Source: Vulcanimicrobiota bacterium (GTDB taxonomy: Bacteria > Vulcanimicrobiota > Xenobia > Xenobiales > JADMJV01). Taken from it: 64,000 nucleotides of DNA. The position numbers were made by a program, and so were the translations under genes. Below are positions 1 through 7,430 of this stretch, in pieces; within the stretch, counting starts at the first letter, position 1; the number at the start of each line of letters is the position of its first letter. The notes under the pieces were generated by a model. The model was given only the letters and a program-made list of their open reading frames with translations. It searched no databases and had not been told where the DNA came from. The stretch is from NCBI GenBank assembly GCA_023447635.1, contig JAEXNA010000118.1, positions 1 through 64,000 of the forward strand, given 5' to 3'.

Positions 1-1164
1 CCGGGGGCCGGCGAGGGGGGTGGAGAGGTGCTCTACAGCGGACCTCCGCAGGGACTGGCGCAGGTGCAGGCGTCACGGACTCGGGCCTTCTTGTTTCAGG
101 ACGCAACTCTCGAACCTGGTTCGGTCAGAGAGCCGCGAGGCTGGCTGGGGCTGCGAGGTGTGACGCGTAATAATCTGCGAGATTTCGCTATCGACATCCC
201 GCTGGGCGTCTTCACCAGCGTGACAGGTGTGTCGGGCTCTGGGAAGTCCAGTCTGGTGAGTCAGGCGTTGGTCGAACTGGTGGCGGATCAGCTGGGACAG
301 AAGACAGGTCAGGGGGAGGAAGACGAGGAGGAGGACGCTGTCGTTCTGCCGTTGGAAGGGCGGATCGTCTCGGGGATGGAGATGGTGCGGCGACTGGTCA
401 GGGTGGACCAGAAGCCGATCGGGCGCACGCCACGTTCGAACATGGCCACCTACACCGGACTGTTCGACCACGTCCGCAAGCTGTTCGCGGCCACGCCCGA
501 AGCCAAGGCACGTAAGTACGACGCCGGCCGGTTCTCCTTCAACGTCGCCAAAGGACGCTGCGCGAACTGTCAGGGCGAAGGGTTCGTGATGGTCGAGCTG
601 CTGTTCTTGCCTAGCGTTTACGCGCCGTGCCCGGTCTGCGGCGGGACGCGCTACAACGAGGAAACGCTGCAGGTGCGGTACCGGGGCAAGAACATCGCCG
701 AGGTGCTGCAGATGACGGTAGACGCGGCTTGCGAGTTCTTCGACCAGGAGCCTGCGATCGGTCGGCCTTTGACGGTGCTGCGTGAGGTAGGGCTGGGCTA
801 TCTTCGTCTGGGCCAGCCGGCCACAGAGCTGTCGGGTGGAGAAGCCCAGCGGGTGAAGCTGGCCACCGAGCTGCAGCGCGTGGGACGCGGTAATACTCTG
901 TACGTGCTCGACGAACCGACCACCGGATTGCACCCCAGCGACGTAGAGCGTCTTCTGGTTCAGCTCAACGGGCTGGTGCAGGCGGGTAACACGGTGGTCG
1001 TGGTCGAGCACGAGATGCGCGTGGTGGCCTCGAGCGACTGGGTGATCGATATCGGTCCCGGAGCGGGAGAGGAAGGGGGACAACTCGTCGCCGCGGGGCC
1101 TCCGGGAGACGTCGCTTCCAGACCCGGTGCCACCGCCAGATTCCTGGCTCGCGAGTTAGCGTAG
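1..1164 (+). CDS. uvrA: UvrA excinuclease ATPase, C-terminal part (5' end outside window)
   Basis: The frame is open from base 1, so the gene starts upstream. The first codons (PGAGEGGGEVLYSG) match the end of the first ABC module. The second ABC module follows: Walker A GVSGSGKSSL, a zinc module CANCQGEGF...PCPVCGGTRY, the ABC signature LSGGEAQRVKLATEL, Walker B LYVLDEPTTGLH and the switch His in VVVEHEMRV. These are diagnostic of UvrA, the damage-recognition ATPase of nucleotide excision repair. About 388 residues are visible of an expected 900 or more. The inserted segment between Walker A and the Zn module includes an acidic run (GEEDEEEDA) that is not typical of E. coli UvrA. Whether this is canonical UvrA or the paralogous UvrA2 class cannot be settled without the missing half. 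Confidence 0.93.
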   Translation, partial: PGAGEGGGEVLYSGPPQGLAQVQASRTRAFLFQDATLEPGSVREPRGWLGLRGVTRNNLRDFAIDIPLGVFTSVTGVSGSGKSSLVSQALVELVADQLGQKTGQGEEDEEEDAVVLPLEGRIVSGMEMVRRLVRVDQKPIGRTPRSNMATYTGLFDHVRKLFAATPEAKARKYDAGRFSFNVAKGRCANCQGEGFVMVELLFLPSVYAPCPVCGGTRYNEETLQVRYRGKNIAEVLQMTVDAACEFFDQEPAIGRPLTVLREVGLGYLRLGQPATELSGGEAQRVKLATELQRVGRGNTLYVLDEPTTGLHPSDVERLLVQLNGLVQAGNTVVVVEHEMRVVASSDWVIDIGPGAGEEGGQLVAAGPPGDVASRPGATARFLARELA

Positions 1165-1258
1165 GCGAGGGTCTCTTCGAAAGAAGTCGCCCGGGGTATG
1201 CCCACGGCTCATCGCCAGCGGTCTATGGTGTCGGCCCCGTGAGGGCTAAATTGCGAGG

Positions 1259-2050
1259 ATGAGTTTCTTACACATCATCGCTGACTACGGGCCAGGAGAT
1301 CTGGCTTTCTCCGAGATCCAGGCCGCCTTCGCGGGCATCGCTCCCGAGCTGCGCACGGTGACCACCTCCGTCGCCTCTTTCAATACCGTCGCCACCGGCT
1401 TTCTGGTAGCCCAGCTGGGCTCGGACCCTCATCTTCGAGGCAAGGGGATGGTCTTCGCCAACTGTGCTCCCCGCGCGGACAAGCGCTCCGAGCGTGAGGA
1501 TAACGAAGGAGAGGGGCTGCTGCTCGCCCTGACCCGTCACGACATCCCTCTAGTCGTCGTCAACAGCGGCTACAGTCTCGCTTTCGTCAAACACGACATC
1601 AACGAGCTCTGGCAACTCGAGGTCAGCGCGGCCGGCTCGCAGTTCCGCTCGCGCGACCTGTTTCCCAAGGTCGTGGCGCGTTTACTTCAGGGAGATGAGA
1701 GCGTGAAGAAGACCCGGCTCGACGTCAACCTCATCCCCGATCCGCCGGATCCGCAAATCGGCTACGTCGACTCGTTCGGCAATCTCAAGACGACCGTTCG
1801 CGAGGGCGACCCTGCTCTCTCGAAGTTGGAACCAGGACAGAGGATCGCTATCCGCATCAACGGTGTTCGACGCTCGGCTCGAGTCGCCGGTGGCAGCTTT
1901 CAGGTCGAGGAAGGGGACATCGCCTTCGCTCCCGGCTCGTCAGGGCGAGAGCGGCCGTTCTGGGAGGTGTTCCAGCGCAGCGGCTCGGCCTGGCAGACCT
2001 ACGGAGAGCCGTTGCCGGGCGCCCCGATCGAGATTTTAGAGGGGGACTAG
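1259..2050 (+). CDS. SAM hydrolase-like protein (SAM hydroxide adenosyltransferase / DUF62 superfamily)
   Basis: A 263-residue protein. The N-terminal stretch IIADYGPGDLAFSEIQAAF resembles the family's substrate-binding start (LLTDFG..D), and YVDSFGNLKTTV near residue 170 matches the conserved VDxFGN motif at the start of the C-terminal beta-barrel domain. A middle stretch (NCAPRADKR, DNEGEGLLLAL, NSGYSLAFVKHDI, GSQFRSRDLFP) looks like a conserved core of a divergent subgroup. Family members hydrolyse S-adenosylmethionine to adenosine and methionine, or halogenate it. The first Asp region is shifted (ADYG rather than TDFG), so activity is uncertain. The ATG is preceded only by a weak GCGAGG. 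The gene is convergent with the flavoprotein stump and their stop codons overlap by three bases. Confidence 0.65.
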   Translation: MSFLHIIADYGPGDLAFSEIQAAFAGIAPELRTVTTSVASFNTVATGFLVAQLGSDPHLRGKGMVFANCAPRADKRSEREDNEGEGLLLALTRHDIPLVVVNSGYSLAFVKHDINELWQLEVSAAGSQFRSRDLFPKVVARLLQGDESVKKTRLDVNLIPDPPDPQIGYVDSFGNLKTTVREGDPALSKLEPGQRIAIRINGVRRSARVAGGSFQVEEGDIAFAPGSSGRERPFWEVFQRSGSAWQTYGEPLPGAPIEILEGD

Positions 2051-2460
2051 CCTGGCTGCTCCAGCGTGGTAGGGTAGGAGGGGAGAGGGAAGCTTCTCTC
2101 CTCCTGCCCGTCGCTGTCACGCTTCTTCCATCGAGCCAGAAGCTTCATCACGGCTTTAACCGGCCGACTTGCGGTCAAGGCGAAGAAGGCGTTAAGCAGA
2201 GCGACCCCCCATTTCGTTCTGGGGTAGACCAGTCGCGGGACGCCCGGTGGTAGGGCCTGTATCTTCTCCACGTAAGGTCGTCTCAGCTCTTCGTAGGCGG
2301 TGAAGGCGCTGCGGTGCTCTGCGCACCTGGCGAGCTCTCCGGCCAGCACGTAGGCGCCGGTTATGGCTAGCGATGTTCCCATCCCGGTAAGCGGGGTGGG
2401 GCAGGCTAACCGCGTCGAGATAGAACTGGTCGTCGACTCTCTGAGATGCGAGTCGGTCAC
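2047..2460 (-). pseudogene. C-terminal stump of a FAD-dependent monooxygenase
   Basis: The last ~120 codons carry the C-terminal signature of PHBH-type flavin monooxygenases: CPTPLTGMGTSLAITGAYVLAG (split here: CPTPLTGMG then TSLAITGAYVLAG) followed by ELRRPYVEKIQALPPGVPR. The FAD-binding N-terminus (GxGxxG, about 280 residues) and the usual GDA just before this motif are absent. Homology stops about 60 bp short of the first repeat unit (2488), and what lies upstream is repeat DNA. The listed start is simply the first in-frame start codon and probably not functional. The stump seems to have been left by the rearrangement that brought in, or expanded, the repeat array. Confidence 0.75.
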
Positions 2461-2487
2461 GTCGCAACCGTTCTCGATAATGTCGCC

Positions 2488-2945
2488 GGGAAAGCAAAAA
2501 GGGCCGTCGAGGGCCCTTCTTGCTCCACGTCCAGGCCGATGAAGGGCGGGACGGGTCTAAGCTATTCAGTTCTATCATCTGAGTCTGCCACCGCGCTGCG
2601 ATGCCGGATTCATGAATTCGTCTTGTCGTGGCCTGGGAGGTCTCTGCCTCGCCGTCGCGGCCTCTGTCAGCATTATGCCTTGGCCGAAGCCCGGCTCCAT
2701 TCCTCAACCATCTCCACTTCCCGGGCGCGATCGGACCTATCCGGATACTGGGACGGTCGATTCCCTACTGGGGACTGGCGCAGACGGAAAGAGCCGGGAA
2801 CTCCACACTAAGTCAACCATCTGTTCGGGGGAGCAGATCCGGCTGCGGCGAAGCAGGGGAGTGCTGTAGAGCGCAACGGCTTCCAATCTTGGGCGAGAGC
2901 TCAATGATGACCGGGCTTATCGCAGCATACATGCTGCGGTAGGCG
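2488..2945 (+). repeat. Micropeptide repeat unit 1 (left half complete, right half deleted)
   Basis: The unit starts at GGGAAAGCAAAAAGGGCC. A 7-bp hairpin AAGGGCC/GGCCCTT (2499-2518) is followed on the minus strand by TTTTTGC, so it reads as a minus-strand terminator. The conserved left half contains GATTCATGAATTCGTCTTGT and the block ending TATCCGGATACT. The right half (leader plus micropeptide) has lost about 80 bp: the leader, Shine-Dalgarno site and first half of the micropeptide are missing, leaving the final 12 codons. The unit ends at GGCGCTAG, whose CTAG supplies the stop codon of the next minus-strand gene. Confidence 0.85.
2904..2942 (+). pseudogene. Micropeptide remnant (copy 0), 3' end only
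   Basis: MMTGLIAAYMLR-stop matches the C-terminal 12 residues of the intact micropeptides in this array (xMTGLIVAYLLR). The ribosome-binding site, charged N-terminus and first half of the membrane segment are deleted, so it is not expected to be expressed. Confidence 0.8.
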
Positions 2946-3506
2946 CTAGTTTAGTGTTGAGGTTTTCGGGCGGTACGTGAGCGCCATGGCTCCCGAGCTG
3001 AACTCGACCTGGCTTATCAGTTCGAGGTCGACAGTCTGGGGAAGGCCGGCGAAGACCGTTGGCCCGTGTCCGGCTATGCGCGGGTGCACGAGAAATTCGT
3101 ACTCGTCGATCAGGCCCAGCGCGGCCAGGGCGCGCGGCAGCGTCACTCCCCCCACGTAGAGCCCGTTGCCGGGCTGCTCCTTGAGTCGCTGGATGGTCCC
3201 GACCAGGTCTTCACCGACCAGTTCCGCGTTCCAGTCGACCTGCTTCAGGGTGGAGGAGACCACGTACTTTTTCGCTGCGTTGATCGTGTGAGCGAAGGCG
3301 TGCATCCAGGCGGGCAAGGCAGTTACCAGTTCGGGCGGACGAAAAGCGGACTCCATCATCTCGTAGGTGACGCGGCCGAAGATAAGAGCGTCCGCCTGGG
3401 CAATCTGCTTTGTCGCGTGGTGGTGCATCTCTTCGTACGGGGTGATGGCCTGGTGGTCGCAGCAGCCGTCGAGCGTGATGTTGATCGAGTAGCGAAGAGG
3501 TCTCAT
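2946..3506 (-). CDS. Dihydrofolate reductase-like / RibD C-terminal domain protein
   Basis: A 186-residue single-domain protein. It shows the RibD_C/DHFR-fold pattern: N-terminal strand YSINITLDGCCDH, ADALIFGRVTYEMM (the NADPH-binding GR.TYE motif), KYVVSSTL, then GLYVGGVTLPRALAALGLIDEYEFLVHPRIAGHGP (given as GLYVGGVTLPRALAALG and LIDEYEFLVHP), ending in LTYRP. Such stand-alone proteins are annotated as dihydrofolate reductase family; most have no proven substrate and are unlikely to be the housekeeping DHFR. The stop codon lies within the edge of repeat unit 1, so the last few residues (KTSTLN) may have been added by the rearrangement. Confidence 0.8.
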   Translation of the reverse strand: MRPLRYSINITLDGCCDHQAITPYEEMHHHATKQIAQADALIFGRVTYEMMESAFRPPELVTALPAWMHAFAHTINAAKKYVVSSTLKQVDWNAELVGEDLVGTIQRLKEQPGNGLYVGGVTLPRALAALGLIDEYEFLVHPRIAGHGPTVFAGLPQTVDLELISQVEFSSGAMALTYRPKTSTLN

Positions 3507-3577
3507 TCGGCCTGATTTCCCCGGTCGCGGTTCGCACGCCTGCCCTTGTATTCGCGCTCAGGTCGCTTCGCATTCAT

Positions 3578-4132
3578 CTACTCGGCCTTGGGCTGAGCCC
3601 TGGTCTTTCCGGCCTCTCCGATTTTTTCCTGAAGAATGCGACGCAAAACGGCTTCTTTGTCGCCGTGCAGACAGCGTTTGGGGACGGCGTAATGCACGTT
3701 GCCCGTTCGCAGAAGGATCAGATTCTCCGACTCTTTCCAGCTCGAGAAGAAACCCCATTTCAGCCGGGTCTCGATGTTTCGCGAGGCAATGTAGAGCTCT
3801 TTGTCCGAGACCTCGTAGCAAACGGGTTGACCCTTCATACCGTTTTTTACGAACGCTCGTTTCCAAAGAACGCGGAAGACGGCGCGGTTGATGAAGTAGA
3901 GAATTGTCAGACTTACTAATCCTCCAACCACGATAGTCGCCATCGATACGGGGTTGTTCCAGAGCGGTCGCGAGGGCGCCTGGTCCGCGTCGAGGATGAA
4001 CTCTTTGACGGCGAAAAAGACCAGCATGAACAGAGCGAAGCGAGGTGTCATAACACCAGCTTTCAGGCTGGCCCAGTTGGCTTCGATGAAGTCTTCTTCG
4101 GTCCACTCGAACTCTAGCTTGACGGTTTCCAT
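3578..4132 (-). CDS. YcxB-like two-TM membrane protein
   Basis: A 184-residue protein starting METVKLEFEWTEEDF. The order is a short amphipathic N-terminus, TM1 around residues 32-50 (FALFMLVFFAVKEFI), TM2 around 67-88 (ATIVVGGLVSLTILYFI) and a C-terminal PH-like domain ending in a basic tail. VSDKELYIASRNIETRLKW, a Trp-rich SSWKESENLILL and YAVPKRCL are typical of YcxB-like (PF14317) proteins, whose role is unknown. An upstream in-frame ATG at 4204 was rejected because the added residues overlap the conserved edge of repeat unit 2. Proteins at 31370 and 59287 have the same two-TM plus PH-like layout. Confidence 0.65.
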   Translation of the reverse strand: METVKLEFEWTEEDFIEANWASLKAGVMTPRFALFMLVFFAVKEFILDADQAPSRPLWNNPVSMATIVVGGLVSLTILYFINRAVFRVLWKRAFVKNGMKGQPVCYEVSDKELYIASRNIETRLKWGFFSSWKESENLILLRTGNVHYAVPKRCLHGDKEAVLRRILQEKIGEAGKTRAQPKAE

Positions 4133-4193
4133 CGTAGAGAGTTCTGCGGCTGTTGGGCTAGTGCCTGGTAGGCCTACGCCTGCCGTCTTGGCG

Positions 4194-4490
4194 GCAAAGT
4201 TCAAGACCTGTTCGGGGGAGTGGCGTGGCCCGTCGCAAAGGGACGGGGGCCGTTCTCCGACCGGCAGTTTTCCACTCTTGGGCCGAGAGGTACGGGACCT
4301 CGAGGATCGAGAGCTCGAGGGAAAATAAGAAAGGAGGCAGTCGATGCGAGTTCAACGCGACTGCACTCCTCTAGGAGTCATCATTGTCGTTGCTGCGATA
4401 ATGATGACCGGGCTTATCGTAGCATACTTGCGGGATAGGCGCTAGAGGAACCCTGAAGAGAGGTGTATGCTTCTTACCCTCTCACTTTCC
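4194..4490 (+). repeat. Micropeptide repeat unit 2 (right half only)
   Basis: Begins at CAAAGTTCAAGACCTGTTCG, the block that marks the middle of complete units (variants of AAGTTAAC..CTGTTCGGGGGAG), and runs through the leader and micropeptide. The leader shares CCGACCGGCAGTTTTCCA with unit 4 and not with the other units. Its second leader hairpin is CCTCGAG/CTCGAGG, where other units have CCTCGTG/CACGAGG: a compensated base-pair change. The downstream terminator hairpin is degenerate. No left half is present. Confidence 0.8.
4344..4445 (+). CDS. Micropeptide copy 1, 33-residue single-pass membrane peptide
   Basis: Reads MRVQRDCTPLGVIIVVAAIM followed by MTGLIVAYLRDRR. The Shine-Dalgarno AAGGAGG lies 7 nt before the ATG. 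Residues 2-6 are polar and basic, residues 10-29 form one membrane segment and the end is basic, predicting an N-in or short-tailed single-pass inner-membrane peptide. A small change at codon 30 (ttg cgg gat agg) bypasses the usual stop and adds three residues (C-terminal DRR). The codons for D6-C7-T8-P9 are identical in every copy because they pair with the Shine-Dalgarno region. Function is unknown; size, hydrophobicity and multicopy state resemble type I toxins, which is inference. Confidence 0.75.
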   Translation: MRVQRDCTPLGVIIVVAAIMMTGLIVAYLRDRR

Positions 4491-4505
4491 ATCCCGCGCT
4501 CCGCC

Positions 4506-5097
4506 GGGAAAGCAAAAAGGGCCGTCGAGGGCCCTTCTTGCTCCACCTCCAGGCCGAGGAAGGTCGGGACGGGTCTACGCTATTCAGTTCTATCATCTGA
4601 GTCTGGCCACCGCGCTGCGATGCCGGATTCATGAATTCGTCTTGTCGTGGCCTGGGAGGTCTCTGCCTCGCCGTCGCGGCCTCTGCAAGCATTATGACTC
4701 AGCCATCCTTCAGCTCCATTCCTCAACCAACTCCACTTCCAGGGCGCGATCGGACCTATCCGGATACTGCGAAAGCTCACGAATGTACCGCGCAAAAGTC
4801 AACCGTCTGTTCGGGGGAGCGGATCGGGCTGCAGCGAAGTAAGCGAGTGCCGTAGAGCGCAGCGGTTTCAAGTCTTGGGCGTAGTCCAAGCCCTCGTGGA
4901 CTGAGAGCACGAGGTGAAATAAGAAAGGAGGCAGTCCCATGCGCTTCAAGCGAGACTGCACTCCTCTAGGAGTCATCATTGTCGTAGCAGCGATAATGGT
5001 GACCGGGCTTATCGTAGCATACTTGTTGCGATAGGCGCTAGAGGAACCCTGGGGAGAGGTGTAAGCCTCTTCCCCTCTCACTTCTCATCCCGCGCAG
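4506..5097 (+). repeat. Micropeptide repeat unit 3 (complete)
   Basis: Minus-strand terminator hairpin 4517-4536, left half, central GTCAACCGTCTGTTCGGGGG block, leader, micropeptide copy 2 and a plus-strand terminator-like hairpin GGGGAGAGG/CCTCTTCCCC (5051-5075). Compared with units 5-7 it has a shorter central segment (after GATACTGCGAAAGC), so its total length is about 590 bp. The next minus-strand gene stops 15 bp beyond its end. Confidence 0.85.
4939..5034 (+). CDS. Micropeptide copy 2, 31 residues
   Basis: Reads MRFKRDCTPLGVIIVVAAIM then VTGLIVAYLLR. Shine-Dalgarno AAGGAGG has optimal spacing. Against the other copies it shows only conservative changes in the membrane segment (I/V, A/S/T, M/V) plus synonymous changes (ttc/ttt, cgc/cga). 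There are no indels or stops, the pattern expected of a selected coding sequence. K4 replaces Q4. The leader carries CTTGG/CCAAG and CCTCGTG/CACGAGG hairpins. Confidence 0.8.
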   Translation: MRFKRDCTPLGVIIVVAAIMVTGLIVAYLLR

Positions 5098-5111
5098 CAA
5101 CATTGCCGGGT

Positions 5112-5471
5112 CTAGACGTCCCAGATGTAGGGGTACTTCTCCAGGTCAGGGTTTGATGCGAGCCAGCGACGATGGATCCACACGGGGATGTAGTAGCAGA
5201 GCAGAACGTGGAAGACGACCATCAGGATTTCGCGGAGGATCGAGGATGGCAGCCTGGACCACAGATGAGCCAGAGCGTTCGAGTCATCCATTGACCAGGC
5301 CCGGAAAAATGCAAAAGGCACGACGAAGAACATCAGCATAGCGGGAAGAGGCGTGCACCCGGAGTTGCCGCGACCGTTGCGCAGTTTTCGGACCCCGCAG
5401 ATGCAGGTGAACAGGTCGAACGGCATTGGCATAGCTGCGAGCATGAGCGCTTCGGACAAGACGTCGATCAT
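5112..5471 (-). CDS. Conserved small membrane protein (HRRWLASxPDLEKYP family)
   Basis: 119 residues starting MIDVLSEALML. Two or three hydrophobic segments (residues ~5-20, ~43-62, ~85-103). Key motif blocks are MPFDLFTCICGVRKLRNGRG, SGCTPLP and HVLLCYYIPVWIHRRWLAS with NPDLEKYPYIW at the end. A clear paralogue lies at 11417-11845, sharing PFDLxTCxCxxRKLRNGxGxSGCT and the C-terminal motif. I do not recognise the family. It is the second gene of a two-gene operon; its ATG follows the upstream stop codon after two bases. The stop codon lies just beyond repeat unit 3. Confidence 0.7.
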   Translation of the reverse strand: MIDVLSEALMLAAMPMPFDLFTCICGVRKLRNGRGNSGCTPLPAMLMFFVVPFAFFRAWSMDDSNALAHLWSRLPSSILREILMVVFHVLLCYYIPVWIHRRWLASNPDLEKYPYIWDV

Positions 5472-5473
5472 GG

Positions 5474-6394
5474 TCACTCGCCTTGCCCCTGCTGACGCAG
5501 GTGAAGGGCGCAATGTTGCAGTCTGCCTTTGAAGAACTGGATGCTCAGGTTGTGGCGCGGCCAGGTCAGACGCAGCGTTTTGTCCGAACGCTCGCTTCGC
5601 GCTGGAAGGCCGAGGGCGCGGATCACCTGCTCTGGAGTGTCTCCTTCCGAGGCAACCGCGACTCCGCTATCGAGCAGCGGGGCGCCGCGCGCCAGTCCCA
5701 CCCAGCCGTCTTCTGTGTAGCTCAGCCCTCTCCACGGGTACTCGAAGGAGGTCGGGTCCTGGCCGGGCGCGATAGGGGCCTGCGGGACCCCGGCGCCAGC
5801 TAGGGTGAGGACCTGGTCGCGAGTCATCCCCGCGCAGATACCTCCGAGAGTGTAGCGAAGGTCGTCCGAGGTCAGCCTGGGCGGGACGGGCCTGGTGAGG
5901 TAAAGCCAGGCACAGGTAGAGGCGGCCAGGACCAGCAGCACGCTCGCTCCAGCGGCTGTCCGCAGTCTCCTGAGCCCGGTCGCAAGGTCCTGGGTGAGGG
6001 AACAAGGGGTGGAGGGGGAGAGGCGGTAGCGGTTGAGGGCCAGGGCCTTGCCGAGGAGCGATGGGAGCACCGCCGTGGCGGCCAGCCAGAACGGTGTGCT
6101 GGTCCCGCAGGAGCTAAAGAGCGGGAACCACATGTGGGAATCCCAGCACTGCGGGAGGAGACCGAGCAGAGCGACAGAGCCTCCGACCACCCACCAGGCT
6201 CCCTCCCGCCACCGACAGCAGAGGCGTGCGACAAGGTACGACACGACCAGCGGGATGGCATAGAACAGCGAGACTCCGAGCCAGACAATGGGCATTCCCA
6301 GAGCCAGGTAGCGGAACGGCAGTTCTGGCTGGACGTTCCAGAAGTAGAGCGTGAAGGCCAGCCCGGCAGCGGCGAAGAGGAGGTTCTTGACCAT
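5474..6394 (-). CDS. Multi-pass membrane protein with BamE/SmpA-like C-terminal domain
   Basis: 306 residues from MVKNLLFAAAGL, with TAGGAG upstream. Four or five TM segments span residues 1-185. The soluble C-terminal ~115 residues (GGICAGMTRDQVLTLAGAG ... SYTEDGWVGLARG ... SEGDTPEQVIRALGLP ... LRLTWPRHNLSIQFFKGRL) have the double G.t.e.V...LG.P pattern of small BamE-like lipoprotein domains. The same domain, with GDSEELVRQLLGTP, ends the lipoprotein at 21986. Function unknown. It forms an operon with the 5112 gene. The leader GGCGTAGGAGTG also precedes the paralogous 11417 gene. Confidence 0.65.
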   Translation of the reverse strand: MVKNLLFAAAGLAFTLYFWNVQPELPFRYLALGMPIVWLGVSLFYAIPLVVSYLVARLCCRWREGAWWVVGGSVALLGLLPQCWDSHMWFPLFSSCGTSTPFWLAATAVLPSLLGKALALNRYRLSPSTPCSLTQDLATGLRRLRTAAGASVLLVLAASTCAWLYLTRPVPPRLTSDDLRYTLGGICAGMTRDQVLTLAGAGVPQAPIAPGQDPTSFEYPWRGLSYTEDGWVGLARGAPLLDSGVAVASEGDTPEQVIRALGLPARSERSDKTLRLTWPRHNLSIQFFKGRLQHCALHLRQQGQGE

Positions 6395-6542
6395 AGCACT
6401 CCTACGCCGGAAAGGGGGGCACGGTTCATCTCGAAATTTGCCACGAAATCCCCGGCAAAGTTTCTGGCATTTGCGCGGCAAATTCCAGGAATCGCGCTCG
6501 CTCGTCCCTGTCGAGGAACGTTAAGCATCCCTTCGTTCCTTG

Positions 6543-6784
6543 CCGTTTTCCGACCGGCAGTTTCCAATCTTGGGCCGAGAGGCTCGGGATCCCGTGGACA
6601 GAGAGCACGAGGGAAAATAAAAAAGGAGGCAGTCCATGCACTTTCAACGAGACTGCACTCCTCTAGGAGTCGTCATTATCGTTAGCGCGATTATGATGAC
6701 CGGGCTTATCGTAACATATCTGTTGCGATAGGCGCTAGAGGAACCCTGGGGAGAGGTGTACGCCTCTTCCCCTCTCACTTTTCG
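6543..6784 (+). repeat. Micropeptide repeat unit 4 (right half only)
   Basis: Starts at GTTTTCCGACCGGCAGTTTC, shared with unit 2, then leader, micropeptide copy 3 and terminator hairpin 6748-6772 followed by TCTCACTTTTC. As with unit 2, a right half stands alone just upstream of a complete unit and next to a minus-strand membrane gene, so these two may descend from one ancestral insertion. Confidence 0.8.
6636..6731 (+). CDS. Micropeptide copy 3, 31 residues
   Basis: Reads MHFQRDCTPLGVVIIVSAIM then MTGLIVTYLLR. Shine-Dalgarno AAAAGGAGG. Differences from the other copies are R2H, V/I swaps, S17 and A27T, all tolerated in a membrane segment. The leader hairpin here is CCGAG/CTCGG in place of the CTTGG/CCAAG type. 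Confidence 0.8.
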   Translation: MHFQRDCTPLGVVIIVSAIMMTGLIVTYLLR

Positions 6785-6812
6785 CTATCCCGCGCTCCGT
6801 GGGGAAAGCAAA

Positions 6813-6832
6813 AAGGGCCGTCGAGGGCCCTT
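6813..6832 (-). terminator. Minus-strand intrinsic terminator in repeat left half (representative)
   Basis: Stem AAGGGCC/GGCCCTT with loop GTCGAG; on the minus strand it is followed by TTTGCTTTCC. Identical hairpins lie at 2499-2518, 4517-4536, 7442-7461, 8073-8092 (loop GTCAAG, stem unchanged) and 8700-8719. It implies a leftward transcript in each unit. Confidence 0.6.
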
Positions 6833-7268
6833 CTTGCTCCGCGTCCAGGCCGATGAAGGGCGGGACGGGTCTAAGCTATTCAGTTCTATCATCTGAGTCT
6901 GCCACCGCGCTGCGATGCCGGATCCATGAATTCGTCTTGTCGTGGCCTGGGAGGTCTCTGCCTCGCCGTCGCGGCCTCTACTTGCATTATGCCTCGGCCG
7001 TCCCTCGGCTCCATTCCTCAACCATCTCCACTTCCGGGGCGCGATCGGACCTATCCGGATACTGGAAAGGATCGAGTCCCTACTTGGGGACTGGCGCAGA
7101 TGGATAGAGTTGGAACTCCGCACAAAGTTAACTGACTGTTCGGGGGAGCGGATCGGGCTGCGGCGAAGTAGCGGAGTTGCCGTAGAGCGCAGCGGTTTCA
7201 AGTCTTGGGCGTAGTCCAAGCCCTCGTGGATTGAGAGCACGAGGTGAAATAAGAAAGGAGGCAGTCCG

Positions 7269-7364
7269 ATGCGCTTTCAACGCGACTGCACTCCTCTAGG
7301 AGTCGTCATTATCGTTGCATCGATAATGGTGACCGGGCTTATCGTAGCATACTTGTTGCGATAG
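7269..7364 (+). CDS. Micropeptide copy 4, 31 residues
   Basis: Reads MRFQRDCTPLGVVIIVASIM then VTGLIVAYLLR. The Shine-Dalgarno AAGGAGG (7255-7261) lies 7 nt before the ATG. Bases 7256-7266 can pair with 7284-7295 inside codons 6-9 (11 bp with one bulged A), placing the ATG in a 17-nt loop. This is a conserved translation-control structure. Confidence 0.82.
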   Translation: MRFQRDCTPLGVVIIVASIMVTGLIVAYLLR

Positions 7365-7380
7365 GCGCTAGAGGAACCCT

Positions 7381-7416
7381 GGGGAGAGGTGTATGCCTCT
7401 TCCCCTCTCACTTTTT
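7381..7416 (+). terminator. Plus-strand intrinsic terminator after micropeptide copy 4
   Basis: GGGGAGAGG, loop TGTATG, CCTCTTCCCC (one bulged base), then TCTCACTTTTT. Equivalent hairpins follow copies 2, 3, 5 and 6 at 5051-5075, 6748-6772, 8011-8035 and 8638-8662, with weaker T-tracts. Confidence 0.6.
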
Positions 7417-7430
7417 ACCCTCGCTTCGTC

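Larger units (their letters stand above)
6802..7416 (+). repeat. Micropeptide repeat unit 5 (complete, first of the tandem block)
   Basis: Minus-strand terminator hairpin 6813-6832. The left half has a one-base deletion at GTCTGCC (GTCTGGCC in most copies), which breaks any long reading frame. The central hairpin is AGTCCC/GGGACT. The leader hairpins are 7204-7220 and 7222-7244. Micropeptide copy 4 follows, then a plus-strand terminator 7381-7405 with the tail TCTCACTTTTT. The next unit begins 629 bp after this one. Confidence 0.9.

Noticed and set aside
4133..4204. Upstream start (4204) for the YcxB-like gene
   Set aside because: The extra 24 residues overlap the shared edge of repeat unit 2 and have no family similarity. 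METVKL at 4132 is the better start.
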